From Euborellia annulipes (Eukaryota; Arthropoda; Insecta; Dermaptera; Anisolabididae): 64,000 bases of DNA. The notes under the pieces are model-generated. The model was given only the letters and a program-made list of their open reading frames with translations, did not search any database and had not been told where the DNA came from. The stretch is from positions 62,001 to 126,000 of the forward strand of contig JAKCPI010001756.1 in NCBI GenBank assembly GCA_023213315.1, written 5' to 3'. Shown here piece by piece: positions 10,757 to 22,576 of this stretch. Both the position numbers and the translations under genes were made by a program. Position 1 is the first letter of the stretch, and every line of letters starts with the position of its first letter.

Positions 10757-11900
10757 TTTTTTTATGTATAGTACTTAATGAAAAACAAATTCTGTTAAAG
10801 CGAGAGAACGCACTACTCAACGGTTCGTCTAAAAAAAAAAAATGTTAAAGATTTTGCCAGCATGTCTTAAGCCGTTGCTAACAATAACAAAAAGCCATAG
10901 TATCGTTCATTCTTTGTAAACATGAAATCCCGAGTTCGAATCAAGCCCTGTAACTATTTTTTTTTTTTTTTTTTTTTTTTGTGTAATTTATATTGTTTGG
11001 ATTTCTATAAGAGTATTTTCTAATATTATTAAATAAATAAAAAGTTCTTTTTAATTATTGGCTTTTAATTTTTAACTTGTTCCATATATTTAAAGAAAAT
11101 TCAAATGCTTTCTGTCAAAAATATAATATAAGGAAATATTTAATATTATTGTAAATTTATTTTTGTTCAATTTTTTAATAGTAACATATTTCTCGTATAA
11201 TGTTAAATATTTCCATATATTATATTTTTGACAGAAAGCATTTGAATTTTCTTTAAATATATGGAACAAGTTGAAAGCCCTCGGGGCATGGCGTAGAGGT
11301 TAGCGTGCTAACCTCATATACCAAACGTCGCGGGTTCGGACCCCAGGCAGTCCGATGATTTTATTTAAGCCAATTGGATACCAAATGGCTTAAATAAGAA
11401 TGCCTGGACCCCATATATGTATATTTATTAATAACGGATATCGTAAAAAGTCTTATATGGCCTCAGTTGCCGAATAGACTGTATGAATCTGTGTGTGAGT
11501 GTGAGTGTGAATGAGAAAAAAGTGTGAATGTTTTTTTTAAAAAAAAGTAAAAAAAAAAAAAAAAACAAGTTGAAAATTAAAAGCCAATAAATAAAAAAAA
11601 AACTTTTTATTTATTTATTAATATTAAAAAATATTCTTATAGAAATCCAATCAATATAAATGACACAAAAAAAAAATCGTTACAGGGCTTGATTCGTACT
11701 CGGGATTTCATGTTTACAAAGAATGAGCGCTACTAATCTAGCCACAATGACTTTTTGATTTGTTGATTTGTTATTGTTAGCAGCGGCTTAAGACATGCTG
11801 GCAAAATCTTTAACATTTTTTTTTTAGACGAACCGTTGAGTAGAGCGCTCTCTCGCTTTAACAGAATTTGTTTTTCATTAAGTACTATACATAATTTTTT
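10757..11900. repeat. Large foldback element interrupted by SINE A
   Basis: The left arm from 10764 (ATGTATAGTACTTAATG) is repeated inverted up to 11892 (CATTAAGTACTATACAT). Each arm holds an AAGCGAGAGAACGC-type stretch, a tRNA-like segment (10888-10955 + and 11683-11752 -), a long T or A run and a GACAGAAAGCATTTGAA stretch. Removing the SINE gives about 860 bp of near-palindrome. Confidence 0.8.
11277..11563 (+). mobile_element. Full-length tRNA-derived SINE (family A) with 12-bp target duplication
   Basis: The head has Pol III A-box-like (GGCGTAGAGGTTAGCGTG) and B-box (GGGTTCGGACC) sequences, the body has a GCAGTCCGATGATTTTAT stretch, then an internal snap-back of about 15 bp, a GTGTGAGTGTGA run and an A-rich tail. 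Flanks are the direct repeat aacaagttgaaa at 11265-11276 and 11564-11575. It interrupts the right arm of a foldback repeat. Confidence 0.88.
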
Positions 11901-11909
11901 TTTTTTAAA

Positions 11910-12015
11910 TAACCCTCGTTAGAGAGGGCGCGGTTCGGATCTCAGTCAGCCCGAAGAATTTATTTAGATCATTTGGATACCAAATGATTTAAATAAATAT
12001 GCTTGTATACCAGTA
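11910..12015 (+). mobile_element. Diverged SINE A fragment
   Basis: Retains GCGCGGTTCGGATCTCAG (B box) and TTTGGATACCAAATGATT, with many substitutions relative to 11277. Confidence 0.5.
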
Positions 12016-12028
12016 TATCGTAATTATA

Positions 12029-12224
12029 CAGGATGTTCCAAAAATAATGCACGGATTTTGATTATCTATTAATTTATTTAGGAATATGGTACAAAAAAAA
12101 AGTAAAGCTTATTCTCGATTTGTCCTGGGAGGATTGAGTACCCCCTTCTTGCTACGGGTGGCAGCATGTAGAGATTAAGCTTTACTTTTCAGTAAAGTCA
12201 GTACATTCTTTTTGGAACATCCTG
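12029..12224. mobile_element. MITE with CAGGATGTTCCAAAAA terminal repeats
   Basis: 196 bp with inverted ends CAGGATGTTCCAAAAA / TTTTTGGAACATCCTG, each flanked by TA (12027-12028, 12225-12226). This is the pattern of Tc1/mariner-superfamily MITEs. No coding capacity. Confidence 0.8.
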
Positions 12225-12309
12225 TATTAATATTCAAGTATCGGAAAAAGTCTAACAAAGTCGTCTAAAAGATTTAAAAAAAAATCCTTTTAAAATTCTT
12301 TATACAATA

Positions 12310-12412
12310 AAAAAAAACCCATAAAAATCCGTCAAGTAATTTCTAAGTTATTCCGTCATAAAGGAAAAATTGAAATTAAATCTCACAATTATTATTCTAT
12401 AATTAATCATTT
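12310..12412 (-). repeat. Dispersed repeat C, inverted
   Basis: CCCATAAAAATCCGTCAAG ... TCACAATTATTATTCTATAA. Confidence 0.65.
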
Positions 12413-12609
12413 AAATATTAATTTTCACCTTTTAAGAGATAATAGAGTAAAAATAAAGCAATTTACACTCCATTTCAATTTCCTTTTACTCAAACATTAT
12501 ATTTTTGAGGCCAAACTGATATATTGATTATGAATTAATAGCGAGTATTAATATTTTACTTAATTAGCAAGAAGAAATTTGAAAAGCTTTTAATTAATTA
12601 GTTAAAAAA

Positions 12610-14400
12610 TCCACCGTTAAGGGACGCTAATCAAAACAAATAAAATCCTCTATATCTCCTAACTGATGATAGATAGAAAAAAAAATTTCAAACAAAATTT
12701 GTTTAGAATGACGATTCACACAATTTTGTTTATGACTATTAATTTGATATAATGCATTTTAGATGAGATATTTTGTTTTTTGGGATTTCAATCCCTTTAG
12801 AATTGATTATAAATTCTTAGCGAGTTTTAATAATTTTTATATAAAATAAAATTTATTTTAATTAATAAGGCAGAATAATTTTTTTTCAAATTAATTAGTT
12901 AAAATTTCAATCTTTAAGGGGCGCTAGTCAAAACAAATTCCTTTATATCTCCTAAATGGTAAATGATACAAAAAATTTTTTCAAACAAAAGTTGATCAGA
13001 ATGACGATTATAATAATTTCGTATATGTATTATTTTGATATAATTAATATTAGAGAAGATATTATGCTTTTTTTTCAAGTAAAAAATTTAGAATCTTAAT
13101 TAAAAACTTTTGTTTCAATTCACTGAGTTTATTCGATCACATAAAATATTTGAATGGCGGCTTTCTTCCCAATTATTATAAAATCCAAGTTCGCCTCTTT
13201 ATTAGAACGGAGTTTGAAATAAATCTAATTAAAAAAAAAGTCGAGTCACTTGAAATAGCCAATTGGGCGTAATTTACGAGTGATTGGTGTGACCAACAGG
13301 CCAATCTGGATTTCCGCACGCTAATAAAAATATTCTTTACGACGTCGCCACGGAGGATGAAATGGAACATAAATAATAATAATAATTCCAAAAAGAAAAA
13401 GAAAAAAAAAAAAAACCGGTCGTCAATTAGAAGGTGCACAACATGCGTTTGGCATGCCAAGAAGCTCATCTCTAAATTTATTCCTTTTTCTCTCATTTAT
13501 AGTTATCTATTTGGACATGTTTATTTAAATATTAAATAAATACAAACGAATACGATTAACTTTCTTTTTTTTAGCGAGATTTGAATTAAAAAGAAATAAA
13601 TTTTAACTGCTAACCGATGGTCTTATTTCAGAGATGGCACCAAAGAATATTTTGATTGAGACAAAAGTTTTTAATTAAGAAACAAAATTTTATAAAATTT
13701 TAAAAAAATCGAAATCTTCTCTTAATAATTAATTAAATAAAAAAAAAAACATACGAAATTATTCTAATCGTCATTCTGAACAACTTTTGTTTGAAAAAAT
13801 TTTTTGTATCATTTAGCATTTAGGAGATATAAAGGAATTTGTTTTGACTAGCGCCCCTAACGGTGAAATTTTTAACTAATTTTAACTGCTATTCAAATTT
13901 TATATCTCTTACAATTTAAGAGATATTGATGGTTTTTGGTTTTATATTAAAATTTATACGCGAATTTAGAATAAAAATAAAATTATTATTAAAAAAAATA
14001 AATTAATTTAAATCGATTTATAACTTCAAATCACAAAAATCAAGACATCCTCTTAAATATCAACTTTAGAGAAATTATACTCGAATACAAAATTGTTCTA
14101 TATTTTATTTTCAACAACTTTTGTTTGAACAATTTTTTTATATCTCTAACCATTTAGGAGATTAAAGGGTTTTTGTTAATATTTTAAAATATAATTTTTA
14201 TAAATGCGGGAAATTAGAATAAATTTTTAAAATAATTTTATTTTTTAAATATATAAAAATAAATTTAAATTCATTTATTACTCGCAATCGATTTATAACA
14301 ATCACAAAAGTCAAAATTACTTCTTAAATATCAACTTTAGAGAAATTATACCCAGAAACAAAATTGTTCTATTTTTGATTACGAACAACTTTTGTTTGTC
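12610..14400. repeat. Cluster of AACTTTTGTTTGAA repeats in both orientations
   Basis: Inverted copies near 12620-12780 and 12900-13060, forward copies near 13755-13890, 14035-14200 and 14285-14400. Between them (13100-13540) is AT-rich sequence with no gene. Confidence 0.6.
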
Positions 14401-14725
14401 TTCAAAGCTTAATAATAACATTCGCCCCTATCTCTCGTTCCACGGTGGAGGGGGAATAATTAATTTCATTTTCGTAAAATTCGAATCCCATGAGATGGGA
14501 ATACAATCTTGAAATTTTTTTTTGTTTTTGTTTTTGTATACCCAGAATTCATTTTAAAACAGGTTTACCATTATCAAAAACTTCTCATATTTAATTAATT
14601 TTCATTTTTTAGTAAATTAAAATTCTTTTATTTATTTTTTTTTTATTTTAAATTCCCAAAAGGTTGAATCAGGAAAGAGACGGAGAAGAAGAAAAGACAA
14701 GTAAATAAATAACTCATTTTTTTTC

Positions 14726-14747
14726 ACTCTCTGTCTCTGTCTCTTTC

Positions 14748-14787
<40 letters not shown>

Positions 14788-14790
14788 TGT
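14726..14790 (+). repeat. CT/GT microsatellite
   Basis: Imperfect CTGTCT followed by about 17 GT units. Confidence 0.85.
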
Positions 14791-15047
14791 TAAAATAAAA
14801 AAAATTGTCTCTGCTTCTTTCGTTCTTCATTTAACAGGCATATCTTTCCTCCCTTGGGGATAAATATCTTTTCTAAAATCTTACATATAATACTTAATTA
14901 GAAATAATCATAAAGAGATAATTTTAACTGAATTAAAATACAAAAATAACGTTCACCTGCCAATATGACGTCACTTGTATAATATTTTTTTCCAAATATT
15001 TTTGTAGGTTATTTTCGGAAATATATTGACTGTTGTTGTAATTTTTT

Positions 15048-15085
15048 AACAGTTTCGGTCTATCTGGGAACCATCATCAGGCTTA
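15048..15085 (-). ncRNA. Decaying hammerhead-like motif
   Basis: On the - strand: CTGATGA, helix II GGTT/GACC (one wobble), GAA, then ACTGTT instead of ACGTC. The catalytic boxes are visible, but the palindrome replacing helix III is lost and helix I is imperfect. Confidence 0.4.
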
Positions 15086-15250
15086 AAAATTATTTTAAAC
15101 ATTAAAAACAAACAAAGTGAACATTAAAATTCATCAACATCATCAATACAACACATTAATAACATGATTATAAATAAACTAGCCGCGCCGCCCGCCTTCG
15201 GCCCTGGATAACCCTGTTATGAGAAACGGGCTGGCGGCTTGACAGGGGGG

Positions 15251-15560
15251 CTAGAAAGAAAATTATTATTTCTACTATTCCAATCCAGTGCCTGCTTAAG
15301 GATTTGTTTACCTTCATAGAATACACAACTGCAAAGAATACATAAATATTTCTCTATACATTTCCTATGGGAGAAATCGTAACATAAGCAATTAATAACT
15401 CAAAAAGTTATAGGAATTTTGGGACCCGAGTATTTTTCCGGGACTCTCTATAACGTCCTCTATAAGACTCCAAAATTGCGTTTCAAAATTCCAACGGGAA
15501 CTTGGTCAAACAGAGTGTGACAGACGGACGGACAGACGGTCACTCCGCTATTATTATATA
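15251..15560 (+). repeat. Repeat G copy
   Basis: Shares CCAATCCAGTGCCTGCTTAA, CCTATGGGAGAAATCGTAAC and CCAACGGGAA with the other copies. Ends in GACGGACGGACAGACGG. Confidence 0.75.
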
Positions 15561-15870
15561 CTAGCCGCGCCGCCCGCCTTCGGCGGGCTCCGCGTCTAGC
15601 CAGGGGGGCTTCGCCCCCTGGACCCCCGCCAGCTGGCTCGGGCCCGCCTGCGGCGGACCCTCGCCTTTTCTTATGAGAAACGGGCTCGCGTCTAGAGGCG
15701 GGGGCTACGCCCCCTGGACCCCCGCCAGCTGGCTCGGGCCCGCCTGCGGCGGACCCTCGCCTTTCTTAATTATGAGAAACGGACTGGCGTCTAGACAGGG
15801 GAGCTATGCCCCCCTGGACCCCCATCAGCTGGCTCGGGCCCGCCTGCGGCGGACCCTCGCCTTTTCTTAA
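15560..15870 (+). repeat. GC-rich minisatellite, three ~100-bp units
   Basis: Three copies of GGACCCCCGCCAGCTGGCTC-like sequence, each followed by GGGCCCGCCTGCGGCGGACC and CTCGCCTTTTCTTATGAG. This is the most GC-rich stretch in the window. Related fragments that begin ACTAGCTGCGCCGCCCGCC occur near 15180, 47305, 59125, 59755 (inverted) and 61535. Confidence 0.78.
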
Positions 15871-15879
15871 TTATGAAAA

Positions 15880-16240
15880 GAAAATTATTATTACTAACAA
15901 CTAAGTATTCCAGTCCAGTGCCTGCTTGAGGATTTGTTTACATTCAAAGAATACACAACTGCAAAGAATACTTAAATATTTCTCTATACATTTCCTATGG
16001 GAGAAATCGTAACTTTAGCAATTAATAACTCAAAAAGTTATAGGAATTTCGGGACCCGAGTATTTTTCCGGGACTCTCCATAACGTGCTTTATAAGACTG
16101 CAAAATTTCGTTTCAAAATTCCAACGGGAAGTTTGTCAAACAGAGCGTGACAGACGGACGGACAGACGGACAGACGGACAGACGGACGGACAGACGGACG
16201 GACAGACGGACGGACAGACGGACACACCGCAATTATTATA
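15880..16240 (+). repeat. Repeat G copy with expanded GACGGACA minisatellite
   Basis: As the preceding copy, but the tail at 16149-16225 is expanded to many GACGGACA/GACAGACG units. Confidence 0.8.
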
Positions 16241-16250
16241 TATAGATATA

Positions 16251-16376
16251 TAAAACATATAACCAAGTATTTTTTATTTTAAATAAGCGAAAAAAGAGTA
16301 AATCGACAGATCCGAGGTGCGGCTCCCTACATTTTTTTGCTTATTTAAATTAATATATGCTTGGTTATATGTTTTT
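16251..16376. mobile_element. Palindromic MITE, ACATATAACCAAG ends
   Basis: Inverted arms of about 45 bp (AAACATATAACCAAGTAT... and its complement) around a short GC-richer centre (GATCCGAGGTGCGGCTCCC). Related copies at 53480-53530 and 63921-64000. Confidence 0.7.
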
Positions 16377-16484
16377 CATAATTATAATATAAATATAACA
16401 AGAATTTTTCTTTCGTTCTTTTATAGAACTATTATTTTAACATGGTTTTGATTATAGCTGGAGCTCGGTGGTTTTTTCTTTTGA

Positions 16485-16930
16485 TAAAATTGGAAAAAAC
16501 TAAAAAAGTATTATACCTCAGTAAAGTACTAGTACTCGAAGTAGCCCAAAGAAAAAACTTAGCTTGATTTCAATTTATTATTTAAAATTTGAAATAAATC
16601 AGACTAAATTTTTAAGAAAATTGGAAAAAATAAAAAAGTACTTCAGTAAAGTACTAGTACACTAATTTTCCCAAAGATGAGATCAATCGTAATTTGTTTT
16701 CTATACCACAAATAATAAATATTTAAAATTTTAAAGAAATCGTTAAAGCGAATTAAGAGAAAAGTGGAAAAAACTAATAAAGTAAAGTAAGTACAGCTCG
16801 AGTGCAAAGACGAGTCTAGGTAATTTGTTTTTACGGAAAATAGTACATGTTTAAAATTTGGAAGAAATAAAAGAATAAGAGAATTGAAAATAAAAAAAAC
16901 AGTAAAGTACTAGTACTCGAGGATTCTCAA
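16485..16930 (+). repeat. Tandem array of four ~130-140 bp units
   Basis: Units recur at about 16490, 16619, 16760 and 16880, each with TTGGAAAAAACTAAAAAAGT-like sequence then CAGTAAAGTACTAGTACTCG and an AAAGACGAG-like stretch. The inverted form of the core appears singly near 2840, 4275 and 33565. Confidence 0.7.
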
Positions 16931-17624
16931 AGACGAGATAAATCGTACTTTGTTTTGTATTTAAACCCAGGCCAAGTTAATCTCCTTTTTTGGTGGAAAA
17001 AGAAAAATTATCCTCTCTAAAAAGACAAATTGAGGAATAAAAAAAAAAATGACGTAAGCATTAAGGAGAGTCCATCTTTTCGGTAGTCCAATTGGATTAT
17101 AGTCTGACGTTAATCCTGACAAGAAAAAAAAGACACGAATATATTATACTTGATAAAAAAAAAAAAGGAAATTTCTCTCTCTCTTGGTCAGATTATCTAA
17201 TAATACTTGAATATTTAGATTTATGACCAGAATTCGTAAGCCAAAAATGTATATATTTTTTTTTTTTTGTAAAATATTGTAAGACACTTGTCGACAAAAA
17301 TGAATTTAGACATATAAGATTCTAGAAGTATTTTTTCAGTTTTAGAGATATAGGGAATAATAAATAAATAAATACAAAATGTGCTCTAATTAGAATTTGC
17401 AAAATTTTTTTTAAGGCGACATCTCTTAAAAATATGAAGATAGTTTTAATACATATAAATTTAAGTGAAAAAATCTGGTGTGACTGGTCGCACCAGATAT
17501 ATTTAGTTTCCGCCGATATATTAGAATTCAAGATGTAAAATTTTTTTTTAAAAGTGAAACTTTTATTTGATGGTCTCAAATTTTTTCGCTCTTCTATCAG
17601 CATTCTTCTATTATCATTACTATT

Positions 17625-17915
17625 CCAATCCAATGCCTGCTTGAGGATTTGTTTACATTCATGGAATACACAAATGAAAAGAATATATAAATATTTCTCT
17701 ATACATTTCCTATGGGAGAAATCGTAACTTTAAGAAGTAATAACTCAAAAAGTTATAGGAATTTCGGGATGAAAATAATTTTCCTGTAATCCCGAGAAGG
17801 TCCTCTTTATAGATATAAAATTTTATTTAAAAATTCCAACGGGAAGTTGCCTAAATAGAGCGTGACAGACAGACAGGTAGACAGACGGACATTAGCGAAT
17901 TATATATATAGATAT
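17625..17915 (+). repeat. Repeat G copy
   Basis: CCAATCCAATGCCTGCTTG start, ATGGGAGAAATCGTAAC, CCTGTAATCCCGAGAAGG, GACAGACAGACAGGTAGAC tail. Almost the same subtype as 29695-29985. Confidence 0.75.
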
Positions 17916-17924
17916 GACGATTTA

Positions 17925-18300
17925 TAAAAAAATAATTGTGAGATTCAATTATTCAATTTTTAAAATTGATAATATAATAATTTTTTGAAAAAGGGTGGGG
18001 GGAAATTAATTTAAAAAAAAAAAAGAAATGGGGTTTTGGAGATTGAGGGAGTATGTGTTTTATTAAAAAAAAAAAATTTTAATTATTTTTAAAATAATTT
18101 AAAATGATTCAAATCTTCAATTACTAAATAAATATTGTTCTCAGTTTTTAACATGCGTCTATTGATTTCCCATTTTCCAATATTAAGTTAAGATTAAAAA
18201 CGCGATTTTAATACCCTTAATTGAATAATTTTCTGAAAATTTTCAGTTAAACGCCTACGAAAGAAAGTTTCACTTGCATCGTGCTTTCATAAAACCACAC
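17925..18300 (-). mobile_element. Dispersed element J, - strand copy
   Basis: Carries AAAACGCGATTTTAATACCC and GTTTCACTTGCATCGTGC, the complement of the 28111 and 35103 copies. Confidence 0.65.
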
Positions 18301-18702
18301 AATGATTTTTTTTTTTGTTTATATAAAACAAAATTTGAAAATATTCTCGTTAATATTAGTCATAGAATTATATATATTTCTGTTTTTCCATCCTCTTATG
18401 ATATATTAAGAATTTCACAAACTCTTGTAATTTACAAGTTATCAAAGACATTACAAATCTCAATTTTCACATTCACGTGATGTCAAAGTAGAATTTTTTT
18501 TTTTTTTTTAATACGCTATTTATGTGAACAGAGAGCTAAAATTATAATTAGATTAGTGAATTTCAAGAAAAGTCAATTATTAACTTGCCGCAATTTAAGT
18601 TTTTAACTCCATTATAAGAGAGAGAGACAGGCGACAGGTCGCAACTTGTATTTTATTTTATTATCAAGTTAGATAGCGCACACTTGACTTGCTCTTGTTT
18701 AT

Positions 18703-18726
18703 TAACAACAACAACAACAACAACAA
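18703..18726 (+). repeat. CAA microsatellite
   Basis: About seven CAA units. Confidence 0.8.
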
Positions 18727-19004
18727 AACTCCCTTTTATGTATGAAAACTTTGAGGTTCAAAGAATAAACTATTTTATAGCTAATAAATAAAAATATTTC
18801 CTATATTATTTTAATTATTCTAAATTTGAGAAAAGCCTAGCTGCTTAGCTCCTCTTAGTTTTCAAAGTTTCCCTTGGATTTTATAAAATTATAATTTTAA
18901 TTAAAAATTGATGAAAATTAATATTTTTCAGATTTTGATAGAAGTTAAAAAAAAATAAAACCTAATCAAAAATAAGCCTCATGAAATTTCGTACATAATG
19001 AAAA

Positions 19005-19112
19005 AAACCCCATAAAAATCCGTCAATTAGTTTCGGAGTAATTACATTATAAAGATTTAAAAATTTATTAAATCTAAATCTCACTATTATTATTCAATAA
19101 TTAATCATTTAT
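19005..19112 (-). repeat. Dispersed repeat C, inverted
   Basis: CCCCATAAAAATCCGTCAAT, TTTCGGAGTAA, CTCACTATTATTATTC. Confidence 0.65.
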
Positions 19113-19254
19113 ATTAAATTTTAATTTGTTGGATACTATATAAAAAATAACGTGAATTAATTAATGAATAAAAAGACGACTTTTAATTAATTTTAAATTT
19201 TTTGTTAATTGTTGAATATCGTGATTATTATTAATTTGATTTAATTATTAAATT

Positions 19255-19425
19255 AATTATATTCTTTTGTTATTGTTGTGATTTTATTAAAAAAAAAAAA
19301 ATGGCGTATGACGCTTTCTCACCTCAAACAAAAAATAAATTTTTTTAATAAATTGCAATAAATCTAAATACAAGTGTGATATATCATTTTAATCAGAAAA
19401 ATGGCGGCTTTTAGAATATATAAGA
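19255..19425 (+). repeat. Dispersed repeat M (ATGGCGG-containing)
   Basis: TTATTGTTGTGATTTTATT, AAATGGCGTATGACGC, TCTCACCTCAAACAAAA, ATATCATTTTAATCAG, AAAATGGCGGCTTTT. Confidence 0.7.
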
Positions 19426-20099
19426 AAAGATGTATGTTATCGAAGAAAAAAATTTTATTCACTCATTTCTAGTCCTAAGTTTATGTAGTTTAGTAAGCAC
19501 TATTACAATTAAGGCTTTTATCGTCTCTACTGGACCAAATTGCATAACAATCTTAAAAAAAGAGAGATAAAATAAATTTAATTATTATTATTCCTTGAGA
19601 CTTTTATTTTAAATTACACTTTCTTGTTCGCCATTCCAATTTAAGAAAGAATAGAGAGTAGGGTGGTGATCATTCTCTCTATTTCTTCTCCACCTGTCGT
19701 TAAGAGTCCTCCAGGGAAATTACTCAGATGCCAACTCGAAGTTGATTTTTTATTTCATTAACGAGAAAATAAAATTTCCTGGTGATTGGTTATTCACACC
19801 AGATTTTTTTTTCTTTTGTTTGTTAATAATAAAAAATGTGGAATTTTAATGGATTTTCATTATGACTGGGTGATAAAATAAAATAAATTGAAATTACTTT
19901 GTGTTTAAAAAAAAAAAAATTTTAACTTAATTTCATCAACTGATTGGAAAAAGCTTTTTTTATGTTGGTATTTATTGTTTAATGATTTTCGTTATATTGT
20001 GAAAGATCTCACAAGGATAGAATTCAATTATTCGTTCGAATCCATTTAAAAAATTTTTATTAATTTTTATTATACACCAAATGCGTATGTGTGAATGTT

Positions 20100-20530
20100 A
20101 AAAAACTCAAAATATCTCCTTTAATATTAACTTTATCGAAATAATACTCAAATACAAAAATGTTCTATTTAAAATTCTAAACAACTTTTGTTTGAAAATT
20201 TTTTTTATATCATTTACCGTTTAGAAGATAGAAAGAAATTTATTCTTATTTTAATTAACGCCCTCAAACGATTGAATTTTTAATTAATTACAGATTTATT
20301 CTAATTATATTTTAATTATGAATTAATAAAAAAATATTTTGATTGTTGATTAATACTCACAATCAATTTATAACAAATTCCAAAAGGGTCCGAAACTCAA
20401 AAAGATAAATATCTTCTAAACTATTGAATTTAGCGAGATTTTACTGAAATACAAAATTGTTCTCTTTTCGATTTCTAACAACTTTTGTTTGAAGATTTTT
20501 TTTGATATCTTTACAAATATCTCAAAAAAG
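20100..20530 (+). repeat. Two AACTTTTGTTTGAA repeats
   Basis: Copies at about 20100-20290 and 20395-20530 with TCTAAACAACTTTTGTTTGA and ATATCATTTACCG. Confidence 0.65.
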
Positions 20531-20924
20531 ATCTTTTAAATTTATTTCTACAATTGTAATTCCTTTGAGTTTAAAAATAATAATACTGTATTTATGATAA
20601 CATCCATGAATTTTCTCCGTACCAAACAATTTGTTAATTTATTTAATTAAAATGGATAAGCTTTAATGAAAATTTATTACCATATCAATATCAATCAATA
20701 ATAGCTCTCTATACGAGCTAATAAAATCTTGTCCTTCGTGGCTTACAAAGTGTCAAGTTTATATCAGATGGAAAGCAAACTTTTTATTAACTAAAACTTT
20801 ATTTACGGGATTTAATTGAGAATATATATATATATTTTTTTAATTAATAACAATACTAATTTCTAATTATTCTAAATAACACATTTATTTCATTAATTAT
20901 AAATAATTTTATTCTTTATTAATT

Positions 20925-21070
20925 GGCGTGGTCATCTTAAAAACTATAAAATGGCGGATGACGCTCTCACCTCAAACAAAAAATACACTTTTTTAATAAA
21001 TTAGAATAAATTTAAATACAAGTGTGGCATATCATTTTAATCAGAAAAATGGCAGCTTTTAGAATATATA
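20925..21070 (+). repeat. Dispersed repeat M copy
   Basis: AAATGGCGGATGACGCTCTC, CTCAAACAAAAAATAC, ATCATTTTAATCAG, AAATGGCAGCTTTTAG. Confidence 0.7.
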
Positions 21071-21364
21071 ATAATAATAATTATAACAATAAAAAAATAA
21101 TAATAATGAATATAGAATATATGAAACTGGCAACTCTAGCCTGTTTGTTGTCAATTTCTTCTAAATTAAATATAAAAGATTTTATATTAAAAATAAATCA
21201 ATTTTATTCAAAAGATTAGATTGAATGAAAAAATAATAATAATAATTGAAATAAAGAGAAACAAATTAAATAAATTGTATTTATATTTTATTATTTTATG
21301 ACAAAATTATCAATTTAACTGTTAATTAAATTTTAATTTAACATTATTAAAATTAAATTTATTC

Positions 21365-21520
21365 TTTGTTAATTGTTATGAGCGTATTAAGACATAAAAA
21401 TGGCGAATGACGCTATCTCACCTCAAATAAAAAAGACCCTTTTTTATTAAATAAAAATAAATTTAAATACAAGTATCGCATATCATTTTAAACAAAAAAA
21501 TGGCAGCTTTCAGGCTATAA
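21365..21520 (+). repeat. Dispersed repeat M copy
   Basis: AAATGGCGAATGACGCTATC and ATATCATTTTAAAC, then AAATGGCAGCTTTC. Confidence 0.68.
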
Positions 21521-22272
21521 TAGAAAATATATCTTATCTATAATAAGTGGGGAAAAAATAATAATCTAAACAAATGGAGCATTAATCAAGAAATTCTTTT
21601 TCTCTCGCTTAAACAATTAAAACTTTGTCTAATCACTGACGTATTCTTATTGTTTACCTTACGTTCTATTTTTTTTTTGTATCGAATCGAATGCGGCTGA
21701 CGTTAGAGCAAAGAAGAGTCTATTGAAAAGAGGATTATTATTATTATTTTTTTTTTTAGCCTCTTATTCTTCACTGATTGCACTTTGTATTATTCTCTCC
21801 GTTTTGTTCTCGTGTAACAATTAACTTTTTTTTTTATTAGAGTTTACATGACGGACAGACAGCTGATTAATGTTTGAAAGTTGGCTTTATGGACATTCAA
21901 AACAAAAAAAAAAAAGTTTGTAATTAATTTTTAGTTGATATTCGGATTAATAATCATTGATTGACTTGATGATCATAACAAAAAAAAAAGATTTGTTTAC
22001 TTTGGAGTTAATTACTCTTTTTTTTAATTTTACGGAATCAACATCATGATAAAAGTTTTTTTTTTTTTTTTTAAACTTCAAACAAACAAAAAAAGTTGAG
22101 TTTTTTTTCATAAACAACGGATTTAAAAAAATTTCATTGAAAAGTTTTCTATTTTTATTAATTTCAATTTTTTTTTTTTTTTTTATTCTAGTAAATTTTA
22201 AAACAAAAACACAAGGTAATATGTTTCAGTTTAGTTAAATATAATATTTTTTGAGATCTAGTGTTTTTTGTT

Positions 22273-22355
22273 GCCCATGGTGTCCCATGGCCTTCGAACT
22301 CAGGACCTCCAGCCTTTCAGGGTTATCGGTATGCTATTCCTTGCACCAAGTCACC
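22273..22355 (-). repeat. tRNA-like sequence, left partner of a head-to-head pair
   Basis: On the - strand: A-box-like TGGTGCAAGGAATAGC, then GGCTGGAGGTCCTGAGTTCG with a B-box-like end. It mirrors 22393-22469. Confidence 0.5.
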
Positions 22356-22392
22356 GGATCCTCGACCTACATCAACAAAAACTTGCATATAA

Positions 22393-22469
22393 GAGCTTGG
22401 TGCGATGGATAGCATACGGATGCCCCGAAAAGGCTGGAGATCCTGGATTCGATTCCCAGGCGCCATGGG
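22393..22469 (+). repeat. tRNA-like sequence, right partner of a head-to-head pair
   Basis: GAGCTTGGTGCGATGGATAG (A box region) and CTGGATTCGATTCCCAGG (B box with flanking TpsiC-like stem). More likely a SINE head than a functional tRNA: the acceptor ends do not pair convincingly. Confidence 0.5.
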
Positions 22470-22543
22470 TCTCTTGGCCACTTGATGTGTGGAATACTTA
22501 TTGAGGAAAATCACAAACAATTTTATTTATTGAAAACAAAATA

Positions 22544-22576
22544 GACGTTTCGATCCTAGATTGTGATCATCATCAG
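22544..22576 (-). ncRNA. Hammerhead ribozyme motif
   Basis: On the - strand: CTGATGA, one unpaired T, helix II GATC/GATC around a 9-nt loop, GAA, ACGTC. Core and catalytic triplet are intact, helix I is poor. It lies about 75 bp past a tRNA-like sequence (22393-22469) that runs in the opposite direction. Confidence 0.6.

Noticed and set aside
15673..15870. 65-codon frame over the GC-rich minisatellite
   Set aside because: It only reads through the repeated GGACCCCCGCC units. The protein is a repeat of the repeat and has no start context or domain.
18274..18480. Frames beginning MHRAFIKPHN here and at 35142 (- strand)
   Set aside because: The same start arises because both lie in copies of dispersed element J. 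The frames diverge at once.
22268..22520. Frames of 78 and 65 codons on both strands
   Set aside because: They lie across the head-to-head tRNA-like pair and translate its inverted repeats.
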